From Brevibacillus composti (GTDB lineage Bacteria > Bacillota > Bacilli > Brevibacillales > Brevibacillaceae): DNA of 64,000 nt. The notes under the pieces were generated by a model, which was not told the origin of the DNA, searched no databases, and was given only the letters and a program-made list of their open reading frames with translations. Position 1 is the first letter of the stretch. The number at the start of each line of letters is the position of its first letter. The DNA lies in the NCBI RefSeq assembly GCF_016406105.1, contig NZ_CP066308.1, positions 4,252,501 to 4,316,500 on the forward strand. Reading direction: 5' to 3'. Below are positions 33,126 to 42,508 of the stretch, in pieces. The position numbers were made by a program, and so were the translations under genes.

Positions 33126-34403
33126 ATGGCTATCACACAGGAGGTTTTACAAAGCGCAGGAGAAAACCTGAATCCGTATGAAATCGTGCAGACACAGATT
33201 GAAACAGCTGCAGCGTTGCTGGGATTGGAGCGCGGGGTCGTCGAGATCTTGAAAAAACCCAAACGGGTCATGTACGTCTCCTTTCCGGTCAAGATGGATG
33301 ACGGCAGCGTTCGCGTATTTGAAGGCTATCGTTCGCAGCATAACGACGCGATCGGGCCGACAAAAGGGGGCATTCGCTTCCACCCCGACGTCACCATGGA
33401 CGAGGTCAAAGCTCTGTCGATGTGGATGACATTCAAATGCGGCGTGGTCAGCCTGCCGTACGGCGGCGGCAAAGGCGGCGTCATCTGTGATCCGCATGAG
33501 TTCAGCAAGGGAGAAATTGAGCGCATCAGCCGCGGCTTCATGGAAGCAATCGCCGAGATCGTCGGTCCGGATAAAGACATCCCTGCCCCGGACGTCTACA
33601 CCAATCCGCAAATCATGGGCTGGATGATGGATACGTTCAGCCGCATCAAAGGCGCCTACAGCCCGGGCGTCATTACCGGCAAACCGCTGATCATCGGCGG
33701 CTCCAAAGGACGCAGCGAAGCCACGGCACGCGGCTGTGTCTATACCATCGAAGAAGCGCTGAAGGATATGGGCAAACCGCTGCAAAACGCCACCGTCGCC
33801 ATCCAGGGCTTCGGCAATGCCGGCCGGATCGCAGCCGATCTCTTGTCCGGTTTGGGCTGCAAGATTGTGGCCATCAGCGATTCCAAAGGGGCCCTCTACA
33901 ACCCTGCCGGACTGGATCTGGCCGAAGTGGAGCGCTTGAAGGATACCTCGTCCATCCTGGACTACGACTCGCGCTACCATCTGCAAAATCGGGAGGCGCT
34001 GCTGGAGCTGGATGTAGACATTCTCGTGCCGGCCGCACTGGAAAATGTGATTACCCGGAAAAATGCACATAAAATCAAAGCGCGCATCATCGCGGAAGCC
34101 GCAAACGGCCCGACGACCCCAGACGCTGACAAGGTGCTGCATCAAAACGGCACCCTGGTCATCCCGGACATCCTGGCCAATGCAGGCGGCGTGACCGTCT
34201 CCTACTTCGAATGGGTGCAAAACCTGATGAATTACTATTGGAGCGAGGAAGAGGTCAACCAGAAGCTCCGCGATGTGATGACGCAGTCCTACCGCGCTGT
34301 TCGCAGCATCGCCCAGGAATACAACACCGATTTCCGCACAGCTGCCTACATGATCTCGCTGAAGCGCATCGCTGAAGCCATGAGAGCGAGAGGCTGGGTC
34401 TGA
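33126..34403 (+). CDS. NAD-type glutamate dehydrogenase (RocG/GudB family)
   Basis: Cytoplasmic enzyme of 425 residues that deaminates glutamate to 2-oxoglutarate and ammonia (or the reverse). Catalytic blocks are intact: [28 protein letters not shown] with the active-site Lys, and [15 protein letters not shown]. The Rossmann motif is [17 protein letters not shown]. The length is normal and there is no tandem duplication of the kind that inactivates gudB in laboratory B. subtilis. ATG at 33126 with GAGGGAGAG upstream. A divergent GltC-like regulator suggests nitrogen-dependent control. Confidence 0.94.
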   Translation: MAITQEVLQSAGENLNPYEIVQTQIETAAALLGLERGVVEILKKPKRVMYVSFPVKMDDGSVRVFEGYRSQHNDAIGPTKGGIRFHPDVTMDEVKALSMWMTFKCGVVSLPYGGGKGGVICDPHEFSKGEIERISRGFMEAIAEIVGPDKDIPAPDVYTNPQIMGWMMDTFSRIKGAYSPGVITGKPLIIGGSKGRSEATARGCVYTIEEALKDMGKPLQNATVAIQGFGNAGRIAADLLSGLGCKIVAISDSKGALYNPAGLDLAEVERLKDTSSILDYDSRYHLQNREALLELDVDILVPAALENVITRKNAHKIKARIIAEAANGPTTPDADKVLHQNGTLVIPDILANAGGVTVSYFEWVQNLMNYYWSEEEVNQKLRDVMTQSYRAVRSIAQEYNTDFRTAAYMISLKRIAEAMRARGWV

Positions 34404-34478
34404 TCGACTCGGCCCTTTTCCACCATGGAAGTCTGACATGGTCCCGCCAGGCCAGTGTCCAGACATCCGCCACAAACG

Positions 34479-34518
34479 AAAAAAGCCGTCTCGCATGAAT
34501 ATGCTGAGCGGCTTTTTT
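34479..34518. terminator. Bidirectional terminator between glutamate dehydrogenase and cshA
   Basis: AAAAAAGCCG and CGGCTTTTTT arms with an inner GCAT / ATGC stem. U tracts are available on both strands. The gap 34404-34629 holds nothing else that I can recognise. Confidence 0.88.
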
Positions 34519-34629
34519 GGTCGTCAGGTATTTATAAAATTGTACTGTCGACATCAGCGCTGCCCTCGCTTCGCCAGCGCCAATAGGCTTGGCTCAGCCA
34601 GGCATCGAATCGGGGATAGGGACTATAGA

Positions 34630-36135
34630 CTAGTCGCGGTCTCTGCCCCAAGCCCGATCTCTGCTGGTGTCCCGCTCTCTTCTGCCTCGAGGGTTGACCG
34701 GCGGTCTGCCTTTTCCTTGTCCGGCTCTCGCAAAACCGCCGCCGCCCCCGCGCTTTGCGGCTCCTGGACGCGGGCCTCTTCCACGGGACTGATCCGTGAA
34801 TTTCTTCTTGCCGACGCGGAGAGGGGCTTCCTCTGTCAAGCGGACTGGCGTCGTGTCCGGCTCTTTGGTCAGCATCTTCAACGCGGCGGCGACCAGCGAA
34901 ACGGAGTCGACGTCATCGAGAAGCTGCTCGGCCAGCGATTTGTACATCGTCAGACCATCGCTGCCGACCGTCTCCATCAATTTTTCCACCGTGAGGCGCT
35001 GTTGCCCTTCGATCGCTTCGGCGAGCGTAGGCACAGGCCTTCTCTCCATCTTGCGGTTGGTTGTCTTTTCGATATAGCGCAGATGGTCGATTTCACGCGG
35101 GGTGACCAGCGTGATCGCCAGACCGGTTTTGCCTGCCCGTCCCGTACGGCCGATGCGGTGGACATAGCTCTCCGAGTCCTGCGGGATGTCAAAGTTGTAA
35201 ACATGCGTCACGCCGCTGATATCCAGACCGCGTGCGGCTACGTCCGTCGCGACCAGCACCTCGATCGTCCCTTCCTTGAACTTGCGCAGGACGCTGTCCC
35301 GTTTCGCCTGGTTCAAGTCGCCGTGAATGCCTTCCGCTCCGTAACCCCGCTTGTTCAATGCCTCCGACAGCTCATCTACGCGCCGCTTGGTTCTGCCGAA
35401 GATGATCGCCAGATCGGGCGAGTGAATGTCCAGAAGACGGCACAGCACGTCGAACTTCTGCTTCTCCGGGACCTCCATGTAATGCTGCACGATGTTGGGT
35501 ACCGTCAATTCTTTGGCCTTGATCGAGATGGTCACCGGATCCTTCATAAAGTTGCGGGCGATCTCCTGAATCGGACGCGGCATCGTCGCCGAAAACAGCA
35601 GCGTTTGCCGTTCCTCCGGCATCTCTTTCAGGATCGCCTTGATGTCATCCACAAAGCCCATGTTCAGCATCTCGTCCGCTTCATCGAGAACGACCATTTC
35701 CACTCCCTGGAGGCGAATGGTTCTGCGGTTCATGTGGTCCATGAAACGGCCCGGCGTTGCGACGATAATCTGCGGATGCTTCTTCAGCGCCCGGATCTGC
35801 CTAGTGATATCCTGGCCGCCGTAGATCGGGAGCGCCGTAATCCTTTTGACGTTGCCGATCTTGTTCAATTCCTCTGCGACCTGAACGGCCAGTTCCCGGG
35901 TAGGGGTCAGGACGACAGCCTGGATCTGTTCCTTTTCGCCGCTCACTTTTTCCACTAGCGGAATTCCGAAAGCCGCGGTCTTCCCTGTACCGGTCTGGGC
36001 CTGACCAATTAAATCCTGCCCCTGCAATACGACTGGAATCGTCTCCTCCTGAATCGGAGTCGCTTCCTCAAAGCCCATGTCACTCAGGGCGCGGGTCACC
36101 GAATGATGGAGCCCAAATTCATAAAATGTTGCCAA
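34630..36135 (-). CDS. cshA: DEAD-box ATP-dependent RNA helicase CshA
   Basis: Cytoplasmic helicase of 501 residues. Q motif [13 protein letters not shown], motif I AQTGTGKT, Ia PTRELA, Ib TPGR, motif [11 protein letters not shown], motif III SATM, and motifs V and VI ([24 protein letters not shown]). A C-terminal RNA-binding-like domain is followed by an RGG-type tail of about 60 residues ([20 protein letters not shown]). The start is TTG at 36135 with AAAGGAG upstream. In Bacillales CshA works in RNA decay and cold adaptation, and here it sits directly downstream of a cold-shock gene, separated by a terminator. Confidence 0.93.
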   Translation of the reverse strand: MATFYEFGLHHSVTRALSDMGFEEATPIQEETIPVVLQGQDLIGQAQTGTGKTAAFGIPLVEKVSGEKEQIQAVVLTPTRELAVQVAEELNKIGNVKRITALPIYGGQDITRQIRALKKHPQIIVATPGRFMDHMNRRTIRLQGVEMVVLDEADEMLNMGFVDDIKAILKEMPEERQTLLFSATMPRPIQEIARNFMKDPVTISIKAKELTVPNIVQHYMEVPEKQKFDVLCRLLDIHSPDLAIIFGRTKRRVDELSEALNKRGYGAEGIHGDLNQAKRDSVLRKFKEGTIEVLVATDVAARGLDISGVTHVYNFDIPQDSESYVHRIGRTGRAGKTGLAITLVTPREIDHLRYIEKTTNRKMERRPVPTLAEAIEGQQRLTVEKLMETVGSDGLTMYKSLAEQLLDDVDSVSLVAAALKMLTKEPDTTPVRLTEEAPLRVGKKKFTDQSRGRGPRPGAAKRGGGGGFARAGQGKGRPPVNPRGRRERDTSRDRAWGRDRD

Positions 36136-36189
36136 TGCACGTCAATCTCCTTTACGACAATATACAGTACCAACTACTTAAAATGACCG

Positions 36190-36230
36190 AAAAAGAGGGC
36201 TGTATTCCTTGAATTGGAATCAGCCCTCTT
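36190..36230 (-). terminator. Terminator after the cold-shock gene
   Basis: GAGGGCTG / CAGCCCTC stem with an inner CC/GG pair and five U residues on the minus strand, about 20 bases after the stop codon. Confidence 0.88.
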
Positions 36231-36251
36231 ATCCTTATTTATCAGAAGGAT

Positions 36252-36449
36252 TTACAGCTTGTTTACGTTAGCTGCTTGTGGTCCGCGGTTGCCTTCCACG
36301 ATGTCGAATTCTACGCTTTGTCCTTCTTCCAGGCTTTTGAAACCATTGCCTTGGATAGCGGAGAAGTGTACGAATACGTCGTCACCATCTTCACGCTCGA
36401 TGAAACCAAAACCTTTTTCTGCATTAAACCATTTTACTTTTCCGATCAC
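36252..36449 (-). CDS. Cold-shock protein (CspB family)
   Basis: RNA/DNA chaperone of 65 residues with one OB fold. RNP1 is KGFGFIER and RNP2 is VFVHFSAI, and the N-terminal GKVKWFNAE and terminal NRGPQAANV are standard. The GTG at 36449 is the start, eight bases behind GAGGAGG; longer frames begin in the leader. The leader of about 120 bases (promoter at 36579-36607) resembles the long 5' ends through which csp mRNAs are controlled by temperature. Confidence 0.95.
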   Translation of the reverse strand: MIGKVKWFNAEKGFGFIEREDGDDVFVHFSAIQGNGFKSLEEGQSVEFDIVEGNRGPQAANVNKL

Positions 36450-36578
36450 GATTGTTGCCTCCTCATGTAAACAATTGATAAAAAGCAAGAAACCCTTGCA
36501 AACCGTTTCCGCTTGAAACCCCATGCATGAGGCCGCAAAATCGTTCCCGGGTATTCATGTCTTTTTAACATACATCAT

Positions 36579-36607
36579 ATCATAACACCATTTGCGCAAA
36601 TAAGCAA
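36579..36607 (-). promoter_or_regulatory. Promoter of the cold-shock gene and its long leader
   Basis: TTGCTT (36602-36607), 17-base spacer, TATGAT (36579-36584). Transcription from here gives a 5' UTR of about 120 bases. The rest of the gap up to 36794 shows no gene; it must also hold the promoter of the small secreted protein gene. Confidence 0.72.
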
Positions 36608-36794
36608 ACACTACAGACCCTTATTTGTGGCAATTGGGAACACTTTCCTCAAGGGTTGTCGACACCGCTTTCCAAAAAATAACGGCTATTTTGTGACATC
36701 CCGCTATTTACAAGTTGTTCTGGTTGAATAATCGGACAAATAATCATAAACTTATATAGTGAAAGGCAGATATGAAGGAGATGAGGTTATTCTC

Positions 36795-37235
36795 ATGAAA
36801 AAATTGTTGATGCTGCTGATGGCTTTTGCACTCGTATTCGCTCCCGGCGGGCTGGATGTCGATCACGCTGATGCCAAAGGCTACAAATCCGGGAAGAAAT
36901 CGATCGCCCCGACCAAAACCACACCGAATAAGGCGGATTCCAATGTAAATGCCACGACGAATACCAACACCAACTCGACCAATGCGACGACGCCGATGAA
37001 AAACACATCGACAGCTGCTCCGAGCAAAGGCGGCTTCATGAAAGGCCTGTTGGTTGGCGGTCTGGCTGGGCTCCTGTTTGGCAGCCTGTTTGGCGACCTC
37101 GGCATGCTCGGCTCGATCTTGGGCTTTATGATCAATGTCCTGGCCCTCGTCGTCTTGTTCGTGGTCATCCGAAAGGTGTACCTTCTCTTTAAAAACCAAC
37201 GGAAAAAACAGGAATTGGATCCATGGAAAAAATAA
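36795..37235 (+). CDS. Small secreted/membrane protein with Thr/Asn-rich linker
   Basis: Protein of 146 residues. A signal peptide (MKKLLMLLMAFALVFAPGG) is followed by a low-complexity Asn/Thr-rich stretch of about 45 residues. Then comes a Gly-rich membrane segment (GLLVGGLAGLLFGSLFGDLG) and a second hydrophobic helix, ending in a basic tail. The layout is like the N-terminal half of bacterial proteins labelled Tim44-like, but the Tim44 domain itself is absent. Start at ATG 36795 with GAGATGAGG upstream. Its end overlaps yxcD by 13 bases. Function unknown. Confidence 0.75.
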   Translation: MKKLLMLLMAFALVFAPGGLDVDHADAKGYKSGKKSIAPTKTTPNKADSNVNATTNTNTNSTNATTPMKNTSTAAPSKGGFMKGLLVGGLAGLLFGSLFGDLGMLGSILGFMINVLALVVLFVVIRKVYLLFKNQRKKQELDPWKK

Positions 37236-37522
37236 AAATTCTGGAACAAGATATTATCAATGCGGTATGCCTGCATGTCGCAAGCAAAAAGCAGATCAAA
37301 CCCGAAGAAGTTATGGTCGAGCTGATGTGGGATGAAGAGTACGGCTTCTCCGCCGAGGTGGAAGCAAACGGACGGCAGCAAATCTTCGTCGAGATCAACC
37401 TGATCGAAGCCATCCGGTACTGGCTGCAGCACTACATGAATCGCGATCCCTTCGCCGCTCGGCTCGAGCTGGTCCTCGACGACGAGGAAGGCATCATCGC
37501 CTACGCCAGCTACGGATCGTAA
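37223..37522 (+). CDS. yxcD: YxcD-like (DUF2653) small protein
   Basis: Cytoplasmic, acidic protein of 99 residues matching the YxcD/DUF2653 pattern: DIINAVCLHVASKKQIKPEE, VELMWDEEYGFSAEVEANGR, EAIRYWLQHY. No function is known. It overlaps the preceding gene by 13 bases, so the two are probably one transcript that ends at 37577. Confidence 0.75.
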   Translation: MEKIKILEQDIINAVCLHVASKKQIKPEEVMVELMWDEEYGFSAEVEANGRQQIFVEINLIEAIRYWLQHYMNRDPFAARLELVLDDEEGIIAYASYGS

Positions 37523-37536
37523 GCCACAAGCACCAA

Positions 37537-37577
37537 AACCAACCGCCCCGGATACGAGGGGAAGGTTGGTTTTTTTG
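37537..37577 (+). terminator. Terminator after yxcD
   Basis: AACCAACC / GGTTGGTT stem followed by a run of seven or more U. Confidence 0.9.
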
Positions 37578-37606
37578 TGTGCCCGACAAGAGATGCCATA
37601 TAATCA

Positions 37607-37665
37607 TTTCGTAAGAATTTTGTAAGGATTTTCAAAGCCCTTTCGTAAAGAGTGCCCGTTATGAT
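37607..37665 (+). promoter_or_regulatory. Direct repeats and promoter upstream of the two-component system
   Basis: Three copies of TTT(C/T)GTAA(G/A) begin at 37607, 37618 and 37641, spaced 11 and 23 bases, that is one and two helical turns. TATGAT lies at 37660-37665 without a good -35. This is the usual arrangement for an OmpR-type activator that switches on its own operon. Confidence 0.65.
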
Positions 37666-37729
37666 AGAGACATCCCCCCGGTAATCGCGATGCCAGGGTC
37701 GAGATAGAAAAGCAAGGTGGGAAACAGGC

Positions 37730-38422
37730 ATGTCCAAATACAATGTGCTCGTCGTCGATGACGAAGCGGAAATCCGCGACGCGATCGAAATTTATCTGAA
37801 AAACGAAGACATCAAGGTGTTCAAGGCGGAAAACGGCCTCGAAGCGTTGGAGGTGCTGGAGAACGAAGACCTCCATCTGATCATCCTCGACATCATGATG
37901 CCAAAAATGGACGGCATCAAAACGACTTTCGCCATTAGGGAGGAACGGAACATCCCGATCATCATGCTCTCCGCGAAATCGGAGGATACGGACAAGATCC
38001 TCGGGTTAAATGTGGGAGCCGATGATTACGTGACCAAGCCGTTTAATCCGATGGAGCTGGTCGCCCGGGTCAAATCCCAGCTGCGCAGATATACCAGCCT
38101 GGGGACCCATGCAGCCAGCGAAGACGAGATTCGCGTCAGGGGCCTGGTGCTGAACACCACCAACAAAACGGTCTACGTCGACGAGGAGGAAGTGCGTCTG
38201 ACCCCGACCGAGTACAAAATCCTGGAGCTTTTGATGAAAAACAAGGGACGGGTCTTCTCGATCGAAGAGATCTACGAGCTCGTATGGAAAGAGCCCTGTC
38301 TAAACGCCGAAAACACCGTGGCTGTCCACGTCCGCCGGATTCGGGAAAAGATCGAGATCAACCCAAAAGATCCGAAATATCTAAAGGTGGTATGGGGCAT
38401 TGGATACAAAATCGAAAAATAA
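37730..38422 (+). CDS. OmpR-family response regulator
   Basis: Response regulator of 230 residues. Receiver domain with acidic pair DDE near residue 10, phospho-acceptor Asp in LIILDIMMPKMDG, conserved Ser/Lys (MLSAKSED; DDYVTKPFNP). Winged-helix output domain with RLTPTEYKILELLMKNKGRV, then NTVAVHVRRIREKIE and WGIGYKIEK. ATG at 37730 after AAGGTGGG. It overlaps the histidine kinase gene by 23 bases, so they form one system. The upstream direct repeats suggest autoactivation. Confidence 0.93.
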   Translation: MSKYNVLVVDDEAEIRDAIEIYLKNEDIKVFKAENGLEALEVLENEDLHLIILDIMMPKMDGIKTTFAIREERNIPIIMLSAKSEDTDKILGLNVGADDYVTKPFNPMELVARVKSQLRRYTSLGTHAASEDEIRVRGLVLNTTNKTVYVDEEEVRLTPTEYKILELLMKNKGRVFSIEEIYELVWKEPCLNAENTVAVHVRRIREKIEINPKDPKYLKVVWGIGYKIEK

Positions 38423-40580
38423 ATGGAGCCTGGCAGCCGCTTCTCTCCTGTTTGTCTGCCTGGTCGCCCTCTCCTTGCTGGCGGCCGCCGACATCCTGCA
38501 GCGGACCGATTATCTGCAGGAAGACCACTACTATTCGACAGACAACTTCGAGCAGGAGCTGGGCCAGTTTGCCGACATCCTGAAAAGGTATTATGTCGAC
38601 TTGCACGATTACCCGAACTGGTCGGATGAGGAAAAAATAGGAGCGGAAGAATATGCGCGAATGAAACGGGAATACCTAGATCAGACCGCGGTTGCCGTCG
38701 AGGAAACCACGCAGCAATTCGCTCCCGGAATCGCGCAGGAAGTCACGGGCGGGACACAGGAGGAAGTTGCGAGCCTGTCCCGGGAACGAGACGAACAGGT
38801 GCAAAGAGTGCGCCAACGAGAGGAAGAAGCGTTTCAGCGGCAGGTGAAAGAAAGAGTCGCGAACATGGATCAGGAGTATAAGCATCTGCGGGACAGCCTG
38901 GCGCTGCGCGAAGGCTCCTTCCATTACTACATCCGCAATAAAGCCAACGGCGATGTCTATGCCAATGTCACCAGCCCTCCCACCGCTGAGGAATTGCGCA
39001 AAAACTATTTGTACTCCATTCGGTTTCCCGGCAACCAGACCGGGACCCGCGGCCAATTGCAATGGATCAATCACGACTTCGTCACCAACCAACTGGAAGG
39101 AATCATTGCCGTTCCCCGGCATGCCGAAGGCTACAGCATGGTTCATTCGAATGCCCAGTACTATATGTCCATTCGGGAGCGACTGTTTAAAGAGTGCGGG
39201 CTGCTCGTCGTCATGTTGGCGGCGGCTGTCGGACTGTTCCTGCATTTGCGGAAGCACGCGGGGGAGCTGTCCTTTGTAGAAGGTGCGCTTACCAGGTTTC
39301 GCCGGATACCGATCGATGTCCGGATGCTCGTCCTGCTGTTCGCTATCTTCTGCTCATTGACGCTGGCCTCTGTCGTTTCGTTCTTTCGACTGCCGATCAG
39401 ACCGGAACAATTCGTCATTCTCGGCCTCGAAGCCATTGCCGTCATCTACTTCGCGCTCTGCCTGTTTGAAGCCGCCAAAATGATTCAGGACAAGACGCTT
39501 TGGCAGACCCAATGGGAAAAGAGCCTGTTCGTCAAATATCGTGAGTTGTTGACCGATCTATTTGCCAACCGCCATTTGCTGTTCAAGCTCGTGCTCGTCG
39601 GATCACTCACCATCGCCTTCCCGGTCAGCGCCATGGTCTTTCTGATCGCCGTCAGCAATCACGATGAGTTCCTGGCACTTGTGGCCGTCGTCTACTGCCT
39701 GTTCTACCTGGTCCTGGTGCTGCCGTACACCCTGCGCCGGATCAGCCTGATCAACAAAATCTTCCGCGGCGTGGAAGAGATGGCCGCAGGCAATCTGGAC
39801 CATCAGATCGTAGCCAAAGGCAAAGGAAAGGGAAACCTGTTCCGCCTGGCCAACAACCTGAACAACATCAAGCAGGGCCTCAAACAGTCCTTGGAGGGAC
39901 AGATGAAAAGCGAGCGGATGAAGTCGGAGCTGATCACCAATGTGTCGCACGACTTGAAAACCCCGCTGACCTCTATTGTCAACTATGTCAACCTGCTCAA
40001 GAGCGATAAGCTCACGCCGGAGGAGAGAGCCCAATACATCGAAATTTTGGACAGGAAGACAGATAGACTGAAGGTGCTGATTGACGACCTTTTCGAAGCC
40101 TCCAAAATGGCCAGCGGCGCGGTCGAGCTGCAGCTGGACAACGTCAATGTAGCCTCGCTGCTGAACCAGGCTCTCGCCGAATTCAGCGACAAGATCGAAG
40201 CCTCCTCCCTCACCTTCCGGGTGCAGGTGGAGAATCCGCAGATGTTCGCCAGACTGGACGGCAAAAAAACCTGGCGCGTCATGGAAAACCTGATCGTCAA
40301 CGCCCTGAAATACTCCATGCCCAACACCCGCGTCTTCATCACGCTGCACGAGCAGGACAGATACGTCATCATGAGCATGCGAAACGTATCCGCCTATGAA
40401 ATTGATTTTGACGCCGAGGAACTCTTCGAGCGCTTCAAGCGGGGAGACAAATCGCGCCACACCGAAGGCTCCGGCCTGGGTCTTGCGATCGCCAAAAACA
40501 TCGTCGAACTGCAGGGTGGACGCCTTTCCCTCGAGATTGACGGCGATTATTTCAAGGTGAACGTAGCGTTTCCCAAGTGA
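38400..40580 (+). CDS. Multi-pass sensor histidine kinase partner
   Basis: Membrane kinase of 726 residues. One N-terminal helix, then an extracytoplasmic region of about 230 residues with a Gln/Glu/Arg-rich coiled coil, then a block of several helices (about residues 265-450), a HAMP-like segment (GVEEMAAGNLDHQIVAKGKG), and a HisKA-HATPase core. The H box is NVSHDLKTPLTS, the N box ENLIVNALKYSM, and the G box GSGLGLAIAKNIVELQGG. It starts with TTG at 38400, inside the regulator gene. The signal sensed is unknown; the large outer domain argues for an envelope or extracellular cue. Confidence 0.92.
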   Translation: MDTKSKNKWSLAAASLLFVCLVALSLLAAADILQRTDYLQEDHYYSTDNFEQELGQFADILKRYYVDLHDYPNWSDEEKIGAEEYARMKREYLDQTAVAVEETTQQFAPGIAQEVTGGTQEEVASLSRERDEQVQRVRQREEEAFQRQVKERVANMDQEYKHLRDSLALREGSFHYYIRNKANGDVYANVTSPPTAEELRKNYLYSIRFPGNQTGTRGQLQWINHDFVTNQLEGIIAVPRHAEGYSMVHSNAQYYMSIRERLFKECGLLVVMLAAAVGLFLHLRKHAGELSFVEGALTRFRRIPIDVRMLVLLFAIFCSLTLASVVSFFRLPIRPEQFVILGLEAIAVIYFALCLFEAAKMIQDKTLWQTQWEKSLFVKYRELLTDLFANRHLLFKLVLVGSLTIAFPVSAMVFLIAVSNHDEFLALVAVVYCLFYLVLVLPYTLRRISLINKIFRGVEEMAAGNLDHQIVAKGKGKGNLFRLANNLNNIKQGLKQSLEGQMKSERMKSELITNVSHDLKTPLTSIVNYVNLLKSDKLTPEERAQYIEILDRKTDRLKVLIDDLFEASKMASGAVELQLDNVNVASLLNQALAEFSDKIEASSLTFRVQVENPQMFARLDGKKTWRVMENLIVNALKYSMPNTRVFITLHEQDRYVIMSMRNVSAYEIDFDAEELFERFKRGDKSRHTEGSGLGLAIAKNIVELQGGRLSLEIDGDYFKVNVAFPK

Positions 40581-40660
40581 TTCATGGCCGTGTCGGGCCG
40601 ATCCTGCCACCCGGCCGCACATCCTGCTGGGGACGGGAAGCACTTCCGATCCCTACACGT

Positions 40661-40710
40661 AAAAAAGAGCCCTGTCCCCCGCTTCACAGCCGGGACAGAG
40701 CTCTTTTTTC
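40661..40710. terminator. Bidirectional terminator between the two-component system and opuAC
   Basis: AAAAAAGAGC / GCTCTTTTTT outer arms and GTCCC / GGGAC inner arms. Convergent genes flank it. Confidence 0.88.
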
Positions 40711-40716
40711 CATGGT

Positions 40717-41655
40717 TTACTTCTTCAGATCCTCAATCGAGTCAATTTCCATATAGGCTGGAACGACCAGACCAATCTTGGTGCCTTCCAAGTTCGGTCC
40801 CAGATCCTCCAGATCTTTGCCCAGCTTCTCATAGTAATCCGCGTGCGTGGTCGGCAGCCAAGCCGCTACCATGCCATCCGCATCGCCATTGGCGACACCC
40901 GCCCACATCGGGCCGGCTTCGACCTGGCTCAGCTCCACGGTGTACTTCAGCTTTTGTTCCAATACGGTTTTGACTACGTTTGTGCTGGCAATTTCGGAAT
41001 CCCAAGCGACATAGGCCAGCATCAGCTTTTTGCCCTCCGCAGGCTCCAGGCCTTCCACCCATTTGTTAACGGTCTCCTCATTTGCCTTCACCCAGTCGGC
41101 TGCCGCTTCCTCGGGCTGCTTTCCGTCGGCGATATCGAGCATCACTTTACCCATATCATCTGTCGTCCAATGGAAGTTGTCGAGGAAGGCATACGCGGAC
41201 GGATGCTCCTCCTTCAGCCCTTTGCGGACGATGGTGTGAATCTGCTCATCCGCTCCGTAGACGCCTTTGGGATCTTTCAGGTACTTCAGATCAAACTTGG
41301 AGAACTTCCAGTGTGGTGTCCAGCCCGTGACGATGATCGGTTTTTTATCCTTGATGGCCTGTGTCAATGCCGCCGTCATCGCCGCACCGGAGCCTTCTAC
41401 CAGCTCCCAGTCCTTCAGTTCGTATTCCTCGATCGCTTTCTCTGTCGCTTTCATCAGACCGGCGCCAGGGTCGATCCCGATGATTTGGTAATTGACCTCG
41501 GCGCCTACGCTGCCTTGGCCGCCGCTTGCCCCTTCAGAGCCTGCGGCATTTTGATTGGAATTGGGCTGATTCTCCGGCTGCGCTCCCGAACAACCCGCCA
41601 TCAACAAGCTGAGCCCCAGTAATACAGCTGCTCCTGTCGTCCATCTCTTTTTCAT
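40717..41655 (-). CDS. opuAC: Glycine betaine ABC transporter substrate-binding lipoprotein OpuAC
   Basis: Osmoprotectant-binding lipoprotein of 312 residues. Lipobox LMAGCS (Cys near residue 22), an Asn/Gln/Gly-rich linker, then an OpuAC domain with aromatic-box-type residues (IVTGWTPHWKFSKFDLKYLK, GPMWAGVANGDADGMVAAWL, PTTHADYYEKLG). It belongs to the opuAA-opuAB-opuAC operon and should capture glycine betaine or proline betaine under high osmolarity. Confidence 0.93.
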   Translation of the reverse strand: MKKRWTTGAAVLLGLSLLMAGCSGAQPENQPNSNQNAAGSEGASGGQGSVGAEVNYQIIGIDPGAGLMKATEKAIEEYELKDWELVEGSGAAMTAALTQAIKDKKPIIVTGWTPHWKFSKFDLKYLKDPKGVYGADEQIHTIVRKGLKEEHPSAYAFLDNFHWTTDDMGKVMLDIADGKQPEEAAADWVKANEETVNKWVEGLEPAEGKKLMLAYVAWDSEIASTNVVKTVLEQKLKYTVELSQVEAGPMWAGVANGDADGMVAAWLPTTHADYYEKLGKDLEDLGPNLEGTKIGLVVPAYMEIDSIEDLKK

Positions 41656-41667
41656 GAAAACCCCTCC

Positions 41668-42507
41668 CTAGGCGCTTTTCTTTTTCCCCATGCTTTGGGT
41701 GATTCTATCCAATAAAATGGCCATGATCACGATAGCCAGACCGGCTTCGAATCCGGCGCCAATCTTGATCTGGGTGACAGCGCGGTAGACGTCCGCCCCC
41801 AGCCCCTTGGCGCCAATCATGGACGCGATCACGACCATGGAAAGCGCGAGCATGATGCTCTGGTTGATTCCCGCCATCACCGTAGGCTTCGCCAGCGGCA
41901 TCTGCACCTTGATCAGCTTTTGCCACGCTGTCGAGCCGAAAGCATCGGCAGCCTCGACCAGCTCGCCGGGCACCTGTCTGATCCCGAGGTTGGTCAGCCG
42001 GATTGTCGGCGGCATTGCAAAAATGACAGAGGCGATAACACCTGGCACCTTGCCCAAACCGAAAAAGAAGATAGCGGGAATCAAGTAGACAAAGGCAGGC
42101 ATCGTCTGCATAAAGTCGAGAATAGGGGTCAAAACATTGCGGGCGCGATCCGATCTCGCACACCAAATCCCTGTCGGAATCCCAATCACTATCGAAATCA
42201 GCCCGGCCGTCATCACCAAGGCCAAGGTATCCATTGCATGTGCCCAATACCCCAGATTTTCAATGACGATGAGTCCAATCAATGAAAACAGCGCCATCGG
42301 CCACTTTCCTGCCCGGTAGGCGAGCACGGCCAACAGAAGAATCAAAAGCCATGACGGCGCACCGGAAAACACCAGGGTAAACACGTCCACCAGACCGCCA
42401 ATAACTGTGGAGATCAAATCAAAGACAATCCCCAGATGCTCGTCGAGAAAGTCGACGATCGTCTCGATCCAACGGTCGAGCGGTATTTTCGGAAACAGTT
42501 CTCCCAT
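41668..42507 (-). CDS. opuAB: Glycine betaine ABC transporter permease OpuAB
   Basis: Permease of 279 residues with six to seven helices and an N-terminal amphipathic segment. The EAA-type loop is GELVEAADAFGSTAWQKLIK. The conserved VMTAGLISIVIGIPTGIW and PAFVYLIPAIFFFGLGKVPG blocks fit OpuAB/ProW. Starts one base after the opuAA stop. Confidence 0.93.
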   Translation of the reverse strand: MGELFPKIPLDRWIETIVDFLDEHLGIVFDLISTVIGGLVDVFTLVFSGAPSWLLILLLAVLAYRAGKWPMALFSLIGLIVIENLGYWAHAMDTLALVMTAGLISIVIGIPTGIWCARSDRARNVLTPILDFMQTMPAFVYLIPAIFFFGLGKVPGVIASVIFAMPPTIRLTNLGIRQVPGELVEAADAFGSTAWQKLIKVQMPLAKPTVMAGINQSIMLALSMVVIASMIGAKGLGADVYRAVTQIKIGAGFEAGLAIVIMAILLDRITQSMGKKKSA

Positions 42508-42508
42508 G

